This document shows positions 1-8,324 of a DNA stretch of 64,000 bases, in pieces. The notes under the pieces are model-generated. The model was not told the DNA's origin, made no database searches, and worked only from the letters and a program-made list of their open reading frames with translations. Numbering within the stretch: the stretch's first letter is position 1; every line of letters starts with the position of its first letter. Source of the DNA: Fredinandcohnia onubensis (GTDB lineage Bacteria; Bacillota; Bacilli; Bacillales; Bacillaceae_L). The stretch covers positions 198,057 through 262,056 of the forward strand of contig NZ_NSEB01000007.1 in assembly GCF_002734215.1 (NCBI RefSeq), in the 5' to 3' direction. The position numbers and the translations under genes were made by a program.

Positions 1-165
1 CGATTAACCCTTTTGCGGTATAGCATTTATTGTTTTACGATGTGGTCATATACCGATTAACTCACTTGCGGTATACCATTTATCGTTTTACGACTCCATG
101 CTATACCGATTAACCCTTTTGCGGTATACCATTTATTGTTTTACGACTCGATGATATACCGATTA
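1..165. repeat. 53-bp tandem repeat, three units plus a fragment
   Basis: The unit starting CGATTAAC recurs at 1, 54 and 107, with the first bases of a fourth copy at 160, so the period is exactly 53 bp. Each unit holds an inverted repeat, TATACCG then about 13 nt then CGGTATA, so single strands could fold into hairpins. The array runs off the left edge of the window, so its true copy number is unknown. It lies just past the 3' end of the leftward toroid gene (stop at 183). No coding function is seen. Confidence 0.9.
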
Positions 166-182
166 CATCATTTAATTATTTG

Positions 183-1295
183 CTATACTTGTAATCTGTT
201 TTTTAATAGATCGAAAAAATTCTCAGAACCCTTTATTGGTTCTGCTGTTTTCCCTACCAACTTGTGCAATTGCAAACGAATGAGCGTAGCTTGCGTACTA
301 GCGTTCATATCTCCTTCGTATAATCCTTTACCGAGATGAACTGCCACAGGCATATCTGGATAATACTCATCAGATTTAACTTGGGCAACATTGGGTGCAG
401 TCGGTGAATGCTCTATTTCCCTTGAAAACCCGCCATCCGGACGTTTAAGCTTTTCCATATTATCCACTGTGATTTGAATGATTTCCTCAAGTTCCTGAAT
501 CGGTATATCAAGATTAATATAGGATAATAGGTCAATAGGATTTCGAATGTAGCACATATCCTTTGCTATTTCAGTTCGTAAACAACGAAGAATACTTTGA
601 TACATCTTTTCAACTCTCGGCATAGGTAAACCAAACTTATGATAGAAGGTGTGTAGTTTAAATGTCCCTGAGATGCGCACATACATACTACCTTCTCCCC
701 AAAGCCCTGTTTCTGGATCTTGTATGCTCTCTAAATAATTTGCAGCGACTTGAATCATTTTTTCCTGCCTGTCTTTATCCATTTGCCCGATATACATGCA
801 AGATGACGCTAATAAATCACAGCCACGCCAACTATTCACTAAACTAATGCTTTTCCATTTATTTAGATATGCTTCTTCAGAATACACATAAATTGGTGCT
901 TTATTGAGGTCTACTGGTGACGGATAGAGTGGCTCTCCACCCAATCGCTGTAGAGAATTTAATGAATAATTGATGGCTCTGCTTACCATTACTTCATCAT
1001 GCTTCATATTAGGATCTTCATCCAAGAAATAACCTGTTTCTGGGTCTTGTTTATCTTGGAAAAAAGAAACAAATTTTGCCCGTACTTCTACGGGCATTTT
1101 AGTAAATAATTCATTTCTTGATAAGATGTTTAAAGATTGGGCAGTTGATTCGATATCAGGCGTAAAGGAGCTATCAGAAACAGAACTTTTTGCATAATAA
1201 AAACCGCCTGTGACCGGATCATATTGTCCTGCCAGCCACTCAAAGAATCCATCGAATAAAGAATCTAATTTGTTAAAGGATTTGGTATAATACAT
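183..1295 (-). CDS. alpha/alpha-toroid (terpenoid-cyclase-fold-like) protein of unknown function
   Basis: This is a 370-residue cytoplasmic protein with no signal peptide. Repeated Gly-aromatic turns separate helical stretches: QYDPVTGGFY near residue 24, QDPETGYF near 83, QDPETGLWG near 192 and RPDGGFS near 285. That spacing resembles the QW-like repeats of alpha/alpha toroids (prenyltransferase/terpene-cyclase and some glycosidase or lyase folds). AAGGAGAG lies 7 nt before the ATG. It is the last gene behind two sugar-ABC permease genes (gap 36 bp), so a role in handling the imported saccharide is plausible. The DxDD motif of true cyclases is not visible. The fold call is an inference from repeats and the substrate is unknown. 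Confidence 0.6.
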   Translation of the reverse strand: MYYTKSFNKLDSLFDGFFEWLAGQYDPVTGGFYYAKSSVSDSSFTPDIESTAQSLNILSRNELFTKMPVEVRAKFVSFFQDKQDPETGYFLDEDPNMKHDEVMVSRAINYSLNSLQRLGGEPLYPSPVDLNKAPIYVYSEEAYLNKWKSISLVNSWRGCDLLASSCMYIGQMDKDRQEKMIQVAANYLESIQDPETGLWGEGSMYVRISGTFKLHTFYHKFGLPMPRVEKMYQSILRCLRTEIAKDMCYIRNPIDLLSYINLDIPIQELEEIIQITVDNMEKLKRPDGGFSREIEHSPTAPNVAQVKSDEYYPDMPVAVHLGKGLYEGDMNASTQATLIRLQLHKLVGKTAEPIKGSENFFDLLKNRLQV

Positions 1296-1331
1296 TTCTG
1301 TAGCTCTCCTTCTATATTTAGTTTAAATTGA

Positions 1332-2207
1332 CTACTCCTTCATTGAGCCAAGCATAGCTCCCTTTGTGAAGTATTTTTGTAGGAATGGGTAAACCATTAA
1401 TACAGGTATTGTAGCGACAACAATTACTGCCATTTTGATTGTAATGTCTGGCGGTGGAATATTTGTAAATTCAGAGCTATCGTAGCTAAGCCCACTCGCA
1501 AGAACTACAATTTGTCTTAGTAAAACTTGAATTGGCCATTTTGCCGCATCATTGATATAAAGGATTGCATGCATATAAGTGTTCCAGTATGCAACAGCAT
1601 AGAACAAGGAAACGGTTGCAAGAGCTGGCTTTGAAATTGGCATTACGATTCTAAATAGTACTCCAAAATCGTTACAGCCATCAATTTTAGCTGATTCAAT
1701 TAATCCTTCCGGTAATCCCATGATGAAGCTTCGTAAAATAATCATGTTAAATACGTTGATTGTGACCGGTACAATTAATGCTGCATAACTATCAAGTAAA
1801 CCTGTTTCTTTTACAATTAAGAATGTTGGTATCATTCCACCACTAAATAGCATTGTGAATACGAATAAGAACAAGATTTGTCTTCTACCAACCAGATCCC
1901 TACGTGATAATCCGTAAGCTGTTAATAATGAAATGAACATACTCCATAACGTTCCGATGAGGGTAACCCCAATTGAAACGAACAATGCTTTAAAAATTGT
2001 ATTAGTTGAGAATATATACTTATACGCATCTAAACTAAAAACAGTTGGAAATAAGACAAAACGTTTATCTGCTAACTCTGCACTTGTTGTAAATGACGCT
2101 GCAATTACATGTATAAAGGGCAGGACCATTGTTAGTGCTATTACAACAAGTAGTAAATAATTTCCCCATCGAAAGATACGACTTCCGAGCTGTTTTTCTC
2201 CAACCAT
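1332..2207 (-). CDS. carbohydrate ABC transporter permease, LplC/CUT1 family
   Basis: This 291-residue integral membrane protein has about six hydrophobic helices and, near residues 171-196, the EAA-type cytoplasmic loop (ESAKIDGC...MPISKPAL) that docks on the transporter ATPase. Length and motif match LplC-type CUT1 permeases, which pair with an LplB-type partner; that partner is encoded 18 bp upstream. A good ribosome-binding site (AAGGAG) precedes the ATG. No ATPase is encoded with it, as is usual for CUT1 systems in bacilli that share MsmX. It probably imports an oligosaccharide or glycoside; the substrate cannot be read from the sequence. Confidence 0.9.
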   Translation of the reverse strand: MVGEKQLGSRIFRWGNYLLLVVIALTMVLPFIHVIAASFTTSAELADKRFVLFPTVFSLDAYKYIFSTNTIFKALFVSIGVTLIGTLWSMFISLLTAYGLSRRDLVGRRQILFLFVFTMLFSGGMIPTFLIVKETGLLDSYAALIVPVTINVFNMIILRSFIMGLPEGLIESAKIDGCNDFGVLFRIVMPISKPALATVSLFYAVAYWNTYMHAILYINDAAKWPIQVLLRQIVVLASGLSYDSSEFTNIPPPDITIKMAVIVVATIPVLMVYPFLQKYFTKGAMLGSMKE

Positions 2208-2225
2208 GCTCTCACTCCTTTTGTC

Positions 2226-3233
2226 TTAATAGATACCTTCTTCTCCGAATTTCTTAGCCATTCTGTTTGCAAAGACAACTAGAATTAAACCAACTAGACC
2301 TTTAAATAAACCGACTGCTGTACTATAGCTGTATTGTCCTTGCAATAATCCAGTTGTATATACATACGTATCAAAAATTTCTGCAACGTTTCGGTTTGAT
2401 GCATTTAATAATAGGTATACATGTTCAAAACCAAGCTCTAGAACGTCACCGATTTTTAGGATAAGAAGAACAATAATAACTGGGCGAATTGCAGGTAAAG
2501 TAATATGCCAAATTTGACGTAGTTTACTTGCACCATCCATTTTTGCTGCTTCATATAAACCAGGATCTACTCCAGAAATTGCAGCTAAGTAAATGATCGT
2601 TCCCCAACCTGCACTTTGCCACACAACTTGTATGATATAAACTGGTCTGAACCAATCAGAGTTCATTAAGAAGTTAACCTTATCCAAACCTAAACTCACT
2701 AATAATTCGTTTATTAGCCCGCCATCCATTGTTAAAAGCACAAAGCTAATTGAAACAATAATTACCCAACTCATAAAGTGTGGAATATAGATGAGTGACT
2801 GTATCGTTCTTTTAAAGAAAAGATTTTTGACCTCGTTTAACATTAATGCCAAAATAATCGGAATTGGAAACGCTATAAAAATATGCAATCCAAAAAGTAC
2901 AAGTGTATTTCTAAAAATCATCCAGAAGTCTGAATCTGTAAAGAGGCGTGTAAAGTGTTCAAATCCGACCCAGTCACTACCAAGGATCCCTTGATATGGT
3001 TTGTAATCTTGGAATGAAATCACGAGACCTAACATTGGAACGTACTTGTAAATAAGTAAGTACAACAAACCTGGAAGAATCATCAAATATAATAATTTAT
3101 TTTTGAATATGCGCCTTTTTAATTCGGCCTTAAAACTTCTTTGCAAATCGGTACTAGAAACTTGCTTTGTTTTGTTTAATGCTAGTTCCGTTTGACTGTT
3201 TTGTTCAACAACTGTTTCTGACTTCACCCTCAT
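2226..3233 (-). CDS. carbohydrate ABC transporter permease, LplB/CUT1 family
   Basis: This 335-residue permease has a charged N-terminal extension of about 40 residues, then six predicted membrane helices and an EAA loop near residues 227-250 (YEAAKMDG...LPAIRP). It is the LplB-type half of the heterodimeric channel with the next gene. AAAGGA lies only about 3-5 nt before the annotated ATG; a GTG two codons in would have better spacing, so the exact start is uncertain. The 196 bp before it, including the stem-loop at 3380-3423, separate it from the MFS gene, so it may have its own promoter. Confidence 0.9.
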   Translation of the reverse strand: MRVKSETVVEQNSQTELALNKTKQVSSTDLQRSFKAELKRRIFKNKLLYLMILPGLLYLLIYKYVPMLGLVISFQDYKPYQGILGSDWVGFEHFTRLFTDSDFWMIFRNTLVLFGLHIFIAFPIPIILALMLNEVKNLFFKRTIQSLIYIPHFMSWVIIVSISFVLLTMDGGLINELLVSLGLDKVNFLMNSDWFRPVYIIQVVWQSAGWGTIIYLAAISGVDPGLYEAAKMDGASKLRQIWHITLPAIRPVIIVLLILKIGDVLELGFEHVYLLLNASNRNVAEIFDTYVYTTGLLQGQYSYSTAVGLFKGLVGLILVVFANRMAKKFGEEGIY

Positions 3234-3379
3234 CTTCCTTTCATCTTATAATCGTAATCTTGAATGCATTTGCTTTTAAAGGCTTGTCATGCAAATACAT
3301 TAGAGATATTCATGTTACCGTTTTTGGAACAAACCTTATACTTGTATTTTCTAAATCTTTCTTCATATCGTAAATAATC

Positions 3380-3423
3380 AAAGTTTCATATACTCTGTGG
3401 ATAGTGAGAGTATATGAGACTTT
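3380..3423 (-). other. 17-bp inverted repeat between MFS and permease genes
   Basis: AAAGTTTCATATACTCT at 3380-3396 and AGAGTATATGAGACTTT at 3407-3423 pair with one mismatch around a 10-nt loop. It begins 7 bp after the MFS stop codon. There is no U-run on either side, so it is not a classical terminator. It could be an mRNA-stabilising or processing hairpin that sets the ratio of upstream to downstream transcripts, or an operator. Confidence 0.6.
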
Positions 3424-3429
3424 GAAGAC

Positions 3430-4674
3430 TTATCTTAGATAATGATTATACTGTCCACTTCTCTTTTTCGTTAAAAATGATTGTTTATTTGCCGTTAAAT
3501 ATGGGATGAGCCATTGTAAAACCGCAAGTGTAAACAGAACGACTGGAATACTCTCTGCTTCAATGCCATTAACAAAAGTTAAGAATATGATTATTCCAAA
3601 ACCCCTACCTAAATTAATAATCGTCTCCCTTAATACAACTGCTTCTGTTCTAAAGTTTGACTTTAATGGGAGCTGGCCAATCATGTTATAGTAATAGGCT
3701 TCATATGAATTTCCTTGCAATGGCTTGAATATGGAATAGATGGACATGAACAAAATCACCGTTAAGGCAGATAAATCAGTTAGCAAGAATATAGTCGAAA
3801 GTGTGAAACCAGCCGCAGAAATAACCAAATACTTCACAGTTCCTTCAGCATGGGCAAACCTTGAAATTAAATAGCTTGATATAATTGATAATGTTAGGAA
3901 AACAATGTTTAAGTAAGCTACTGTCTGTTCCTTTAGAAAGATCTCATATAACAAAATGGACGGAATGAACGATAATATTCCATGAGGAAAGCCTAAAACA
4001 AACCATCCAAGTAGCGATTTCTTAAACCCTGGTTCCCTTTTTACGATTAATGGTAGGTACTTCATGTAATAGGATGTATGATGATTTTCTTCTTTTTTAA
4101 GCTTCAAGCTTCCTATTGCAGCAATTGCAAACATCACAAATGCAGCACCGAAGACAATCATATAACCTTGGAATCCTGAATAGAGACCAATGATAAATCC
4201 TGCAATTGCCGGTCCTGAAAGATTCGTTCCATTCATTACAATGGTGTTTATTCCTAGAACCCGTAGGCGATTTTCGTCCGTAGAAACCTCATGAACAATT
4301 GTAAAATATCCCAACCAATATAAAGCCTGCGAAATGCCTTTCATGATTGCAAATAGAATATAGAAGGTCACGATTTGTTCTTGAGCCAATAAAATAAAGA
4401 GATAAAAGAATGCGGTGATAAAAATACCTAATCGATACGCAAGTAGTTTTCCTTTTCTTTTGGCAAATTTACCAATTGAGAATGTTGTAAGTGCCTGGGC
4501 AAGAATTGCTACTAAATTGAAAACTGCATTAATTAATAAACTATTGGTTAATCTCCATAAATAAATATTGAGAAAGATTAATGACATCGAATTTCCGAAT
4601 TGGTATATGGCATGATTCACCAGGGAAATAACCGCTTGCTGATTTAATCTCCTCGCTTTTTCAATGCGGAACAT
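3430..4674 (-). CDS. MFS transporter
   Basis: This 414-residue protein has roughly 12 hydrophobic segments in two halves, with a basic loop (GKFAKRKGK) after helix 2 typical of the Major Facilitator Superfamily motif A region. No motif identifies a substrate. It sits between a monocistronic sugar-binding lipoprotein gene and the permease pair, all on the same strand. A perfect terminator at 4756-4789 separates it from the lipoprotein gene, so it likely has its own promoter. It may export or import a by-product of the same sugar pathway, but this is inferred only from position. Confidence 0.8.
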   Translation of the reverse strand: MFRIEKARRLNQQAVISLVNHAIYQFGNSMSLIFLNIYLWRLTNSLLINAVFNLVAILAQALTTFSIGKFAKRKGKLLAYRLGIFITAFFYLFILLAQEQIVTFYILFAIMKGISQALYWLGYFTIVHEVSTDENRLRVLGINTIVMNGTNLSGPAIAGFIIGLYSGFQGYMIVFGAAFVMFAIAAIGSLKLKKEENHHTSYYMKYLPLIVKREPGFKKSLLGWFVLGFPHGILSFIPSILLYEIFLKEQTVAYLNIVFLTLSIISSYLISRFAHAEGTVKYLVISAAGFTLSTIFLLTDLSALTVILFMSIYSIFKPLQGNSYEAYYYNMIGQLPLKSNFRTEAVVLRETIINLGRGFGIIIFLTFVNGIEAESIPVVLFTLAVLQWLIPYLTANKQSFLTKKRSGQYNHYLR

Positions 4675-4755
4675 ATGTTACACTTCCCTAAAATACAGAT
4701 TAATAGAATAGTAGGTAGTATCCGTTTACCCATTTATTCAGTTAGATGATGTAAT

Positions 4756-4789
4756 AAAATAAAAGGCTGTATGGACAGCCTTTTATTTT
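4756..4789 (-). terminator. rho-independent terminator after the second lipoprotein gene
   Basis: A 15-bp perfect stem (AAAATAAAAGGCTGT with its complement) closes on a 4-nt ATGG loop and carries A/T runs on both sides. It lies 20 bp past the stop of the lipoprotein gene at 4810-6336 and works in the leftward direction. Confidence 0.85.
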
Positions 4790-4809
4790 AGCATTAAGAG
4801 TTCGATGAA

Positions 4810-6336
4810 TTATTTAGACTTTTTATAAGACTCGTTAAATTCTTTAATTACATCGTTCCCGCCAGATTTCTTCCAATCTTCAATTGCTTTCTCAAAGCCT
4901 GCTTTATCAAGATCTCCTAAGATGTACTGATAAGTTGCATCTGTCATTTTTTGAGCAAGGAGTTCTCCTTTTTCCGCAAAAGTAGCAGAGTCAAGTGCAT
5001 TTGTTGGATTATGAATTAAGTATTTCTCATTATCGATGATTAATTCTTCCGCTTTTTCCTTAGCTGGTAATGTGAATACCCCTTCATATCTTCCGTTAGT
5101 CTTAGGCTCACCAATTTCAATTGCTTGGTAAGGTTTTACTTCACGGTTTGTTAAATCTTGGTCCTCAGATGCTAAAGCTCTACCATCTTGTACTTCGTAG
5201 TGTTCACCTTCAACACCCCAGAAAATTAAGTTAGCAATTTCAGGAGTAGCTAATTTATCAAAGAAACCTAGAATTCCTTTTAATTCTTCTTCTGATTCAA
5301 CAGCAGATTTAGGGAATAATACAACGTTACCGTAACCAGGGATTGCCCATACTCCAAATTCTCCATTTGGACCCTTAATGTTATTATGAACATCGTACTC
5401 AATGTCAGGATTTAGGGCTACTGCATCCTTGTGAAGACTTACAACGTCAGCCATTGAACCAATATACATTCCTGCAGTACCATTTTTAAAGAATGCTTGT
5501 TGATCTTCTTTACTTGTTACAGGGAAGTCTTGGTTAATATACCCATTGTCACGAAGGTCTTTAAAGAAGTCCATTGTTTGAACATATTCATCAAACATAA
5601 ATTCTGGAAGAAGTTCTCCGTCCTTTTCGCCCCAATCATTTGGTGTCCCAAACCAAGATGAAACCGTTTTAAATGCTCCATATACTAAATCACTACGGTC
5701 AGTTAATCCAAATGTATCATCTTTTCCATTGCCATCTGGATCGTTTTCAGTAAATGCTTTAGCCATTTCATAAATATCCTCAGTTGTTTCAGGAGTTCCT
5801 AGACCTAAATTCTTAGCCCAGTCGCTTCTATAAATTAAACCTTGGCGAGATAATGGTCTTCCTTGATAGATTGAATAAATTTTTCCATCAACAGCTGTGT
5901 TAGCTAAAATTTGTTCATTTAGTTTACTTAAGTTTGGAAACTCGTCTAAGTATGGACCGATCTCCCAGAACTGACCATCCCGAATTGCTTCTTTAAATTG
6001 GACGAATGTAGTCTGATTTTTTAAGAATACTGCTTCTGGTAACGTTTCTGTTGCAAACGCTGTATTCAGTTTTTCCTCATAGCTAGTATCAGGAGTCCAC
6101 TGAATGGTTAGATCCACGCCTGTTTTTTCCTCTAATAACTTTTCAACCTTATCAGATGGAACCTCAGGTGTGTGAAGGTTAGCCATAAGTGTAAAGCTAA
6201 CTTTCTCTTTTGATTCTTTTGGCTTGTCAGAGTCTTTTGCATCTGAAGCGCTTTCATTTGAACAAGCAGCTAATCCGCCAACTCCTAACATCAATGCAAG
6301 GGACAAGCCTAAAAACTTCTTCTTACTTTGCTTCAA
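4810..6336 (-). CDS. extracellular sugar-binding lipoprotein, LplA-like (paralogue 2)
   Basis: This 508-residue protein has a lipoprotein signal peptide (KKKFLGLSLALMLG, lipobox GLAAC, lipidated Cys25), a Ser/Asp/Lys-rich linker and a solute-binding fold of the LplA/CUT1 type, with a calcium-site-like DPDGNGKDDTFG loop near residue 195. It is the receptor for the LplB/LplC-type permeases encoded downstream. It is very similar along its whole length to the next gene upstream (6569-8077) and is clearly a tandem duplicate. Terminators on both sides suggest it is transcribed alone. The substrate is unknown. Confidence 0.92.
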   Translation of the reverse strand: MKQSKKKFLGLSLALMLGVGGLAACSNESASDAKDSDKPKESKEKVSFTLMANLHTPEVPSDKVEKLLEEKTGVDLTIQWTPDTSYEEKLNTAFATETLPEAVFLKNQTTFVQFKEAIRDGQFWEIGPYLDEFPNLSKLNEQILANTAVDGKIYSIYQGRPLSRQGLIYRSDWAKNLGLGTPETTEDIYEMAKAFTENDPDGNGKDDTFGLTDRSDLVYGAFKTVSSWFGTPNDWGEKDGELLPEFMFDEYVQTMDFFKDLRDNGYINQDFPVTSKEDQQAFFKNGTAGMYIGSMADVVSLHKDAVALNPDIEYDVHNNIKGPNGEFGVWAIPGYGNVVLFPKSAVESEEELKGILGFFDKLATPEIANLIFWGVEGEHYEVQDGRALASEDQDLTNREVKPYQAIEIGEPKTNGRYEGVFTLPAKEKAEELIIDNEKYLIHNPTNALDSATFAEKGELLAQKMTDATYQYILGDLDKAGFEKAIEDWKKSGGNDVIKEFNESYKKSK

Positions 6337-6438
6337 AGTAATACCCCCTATATATTTTTTTGGTACACCTTAAATTTATCTCCATGTTCGTATGATGTGA
6401 ATAATCAATTTCTCACATATCCTTATAATATCAAGGTT

Positions 6439-6452
6439 TGCAAACACTTACA
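6439..6452 (-). promoter_or_regulatory. weak cre-like box upstream of the lipoprotein gene
   Basis: On the minus strand TGTAAGTGTTTGCA matches the CcpA-site pattern TGWAANCGNTNWCA except at the central C and one flanking position. It is about 100 bp before the lipoprotein start, with TATTAT/TATAAG sequences just downstream that could be a -10. Carbon-catabolite control would suit a sugar receptor, but the match is imperfect. Confidence 0.3.
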
Positions 6453-6523
6453 TTGGTGATTATTAGAAAATGATTATCACATTTACAAAAGTTTCGAAAC
6501 TTTCACAAAGTAGATAAAAAAAA

Positions 6524-6548
6524 GTGAAGGCATAATTTCAGCCTTCAC
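6524..6548 (-). terminator. rho-independent terminator after the first lipoprotein gene
   Basis: GTGAAGGC at 6524-6531 pairs with GCCTTCAC at 6541-6548, and on the minus strand is followed by a run of seven T. It lies 20 bp past the stop of the gene at 6569-8077 and isolates it from its paralogue. Confidence 0.85.
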
Positions 6549-6568
6549 CTTACTATTTTTGAAACTAC

Positions 6569-8077
6569 TTATTTAACATTCTGGTAAGCTTCATTAAACT
6601 CTTTAATTACATTTTCCCCACCAGATTTTTTCCAATCTTCAATCGCTTTTTCAAATCCAGCCTCATCAAGATCACCGAGAATATATTGATATGTTGCATC
6701 AATCATTTTTTGATTCAGAAGTTCTCCTCTTTCTGCAAAAGTAGGTGAATCAAGTGGAATTGTTGGGTCATGAATTAAATAATTTTCATTATCTACAATT
6801 AGTTTTTCAGCCTTTTGTTTTGCAGGCAGAGTATGGACTCCTTCATATCTTCCATTTGTCTTTGGTTCACCAATTTCAAGTGATTGATATGGTTTTACTT
6901 CCCTTGTTGTTAATTCAGTATCCTCTGAGTTAAGTGCTCCACCATCCTGAACAGTATAGTGTTCTCCCTCAATTCCCCAGAATATCATGTTTGAGATTTC
7001 AGGTGTAACTAATTTATCAAAGAAACCAAGGATATCTTTTAATTCTTCTTCACTTTTAACTGCTGATTTCGGGAATAATACAACGTTTCCATAACCTGGG
7101 ATTGCCCAGATACCGTATTCACCATTAGGACCTACAATTTTATTATGGACATCAAATTCAACATCTGGATTAAGTTGTTTTGCATCTTTATCAATACTAA
7201 TTACGTCTGACATTGATCCAATGTACATACCAGCAGTTCCGTTTTTAAAGAATGCTTGCTGATCTTCTTTACTTGTTACCGGGAAGTCTTGATTAATATA
7301 ACCGTTATCACGTAGCTTTTTCATGAAATCCATTGTTTGTTTATACTCATCAAACATAAACTCTGGAAGAAGTTGTCCATCCTTTTCACCCCAGTTGTTT
7401 GGAGTTCCAAACCAAGATGCTACAGTTTTAAATGCACCATATGATAAGTCAGCACGGTCAGTGATTCCAAATGTGTCATCTTTACCATTTCCGTCTGGAT
7501 CATCTTCCGTAAATGCTCTTGCCATTTCATAAATATCATCTATTGTTTCTGGGGTTCCTAAGCCTAATTTTTCTGCCCAATCTTTTCTATAAATCAAACC
7601 TTGGCGAGATAATGATCTACCTTGGTATAACGAATAGATTTTTCCATCAACAGCAGTGTTCTCTAGAATTTGTTCATTTAACTTACTTAGGTTTGGAAAC
7701 TCGTCTAAATATGGGCCAATTTCCCAAAACTGTCCATCACGGATTGCTTCCTTAAATTGAATGAATGTTGTTTGATTCTTTAGGAAAACAGCCTCTGGCA
7801 GAGTTTCAGTCGCAAATGCTGTATTTAACTTTTCTTCATAACTCGTATCTGGAGTCCATTGGATAGTCAAATCAACATCTGTCTTTTCCTCTAGGAGCTT
7901 TTCGATCCTATCAGATGGAACTTCTGGGGTGTAAAGGTTTGCCATAATCGTGAAACTAGTTTTACCATCTTTATTTGTGTTGTTAGAAGCACCAGAGCTT
8001 GAACATGCAGCCAGTCCACCTGCACCTAGCATTAATACTAAAGACAAACCTAAAAGTTTCTTTTTACTATTTTTCAA
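6569..8077 (-). CDS. extracellular sugar-binding lipoprotein, LplA-like (paralogue 1)
   Basis: This 502-residue lipoprotein has signal peptide KKKLLGLSLVLMLG, lipobox GLAAC and Cys25. It has the same solute-binding architecture as its neighbour at 4810-6336, and most residues are identical after the variable linker. TTAGGAGGTAAAT is a strong ribosome-binding site. With its own terminator and about 250 bp of upstream non-coding DNA it is probably monocistronic. Two receptors feeding one permease pair could widen the substrate range; the main differences lie in the N-terminal linker and scattered surface positions. Confidence 0.92.
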   Translation of the reverse strand: MKNSKKKLLGLSLVLMLGAGGLAACSSSGASNNTNKDGKTSFTIMANLYTPEVPSDRIEKLLEEKTDVDLTIQWTPDTSYEEKLNTAFATETLPEAVFLKNQTTFIQFKEAIRDGQFWEIGPYLDEFPNLSKLNEQILENTAVDGKIYSLYQGRSLSRQGLIYRKDWAEKLGLGTPETIDDIYEMARAFTEDDPDGNGKDDTFGITDRADLSYGAFKTVASWFGTPNNWGEKDGQLLPEFMFDEYKQTMDFMKKLRDNGYINQDFPVTSKEDQQAFFKNGTAGMYIGSMSDVISIDKDAKQLNPDVEFDVHNKIVGPNGEYGIWAIPGYGNVVLFPKSAVKSEEELKDILGFFDKLVTPEISNMIFWGIEGEHYTVQDGGALNSEDTELTTREVKPYQSLEIGEPKTNGRYEGVHTLPAKQKAEKLIVDNENYLIHDPTIPLDSPTFAERGELLNQKMIDATYQYILGDLDEAGFEKAIEDWKKSGGENVIKEFNEAYQNVK

Positions 8078-8280
8078 AACTATTTACCTCCTAACAGGAA
8101 TGTTTATTACTCTCTCAATCTATTTGATTTAAAGGGTTCCGTAAATAATCACTATCTTAGTTACTCTTATTTTATAAGGCTCTATAAGCATCTACGAGAT
8201 TGGATAGTAAGAAATTGATTACCTATTTATAGGAAAAAATATTATTCTAGTCAACATATTTTAACTCTTAAATTAATAAA

Positions 8281-8303
8281 AGTAGCCGCGAACAGCGACT
8301 ACT
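8281..8303 (-). terminator. terminator of the acyl-CoA dehydrogenase gene
   Basis: AGTAGCCGC and GCGACTACT pair with one internal mismatch around a 5-nt loop; on the minus strand the hairpin is followed by TTTTATT. It lies 21 bp past the stop codon at 8325. Confidence 0.8.
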
Positions 8304-8324
8304 TTCTCATTTAGTTAGATAAAG

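Noticed and set aside
3380-3423. Rho-independent terminator of the MFS gene
   Set aside because: The stem is strong but has no U-tract on either strand, so it is reported as a stem-loop only.
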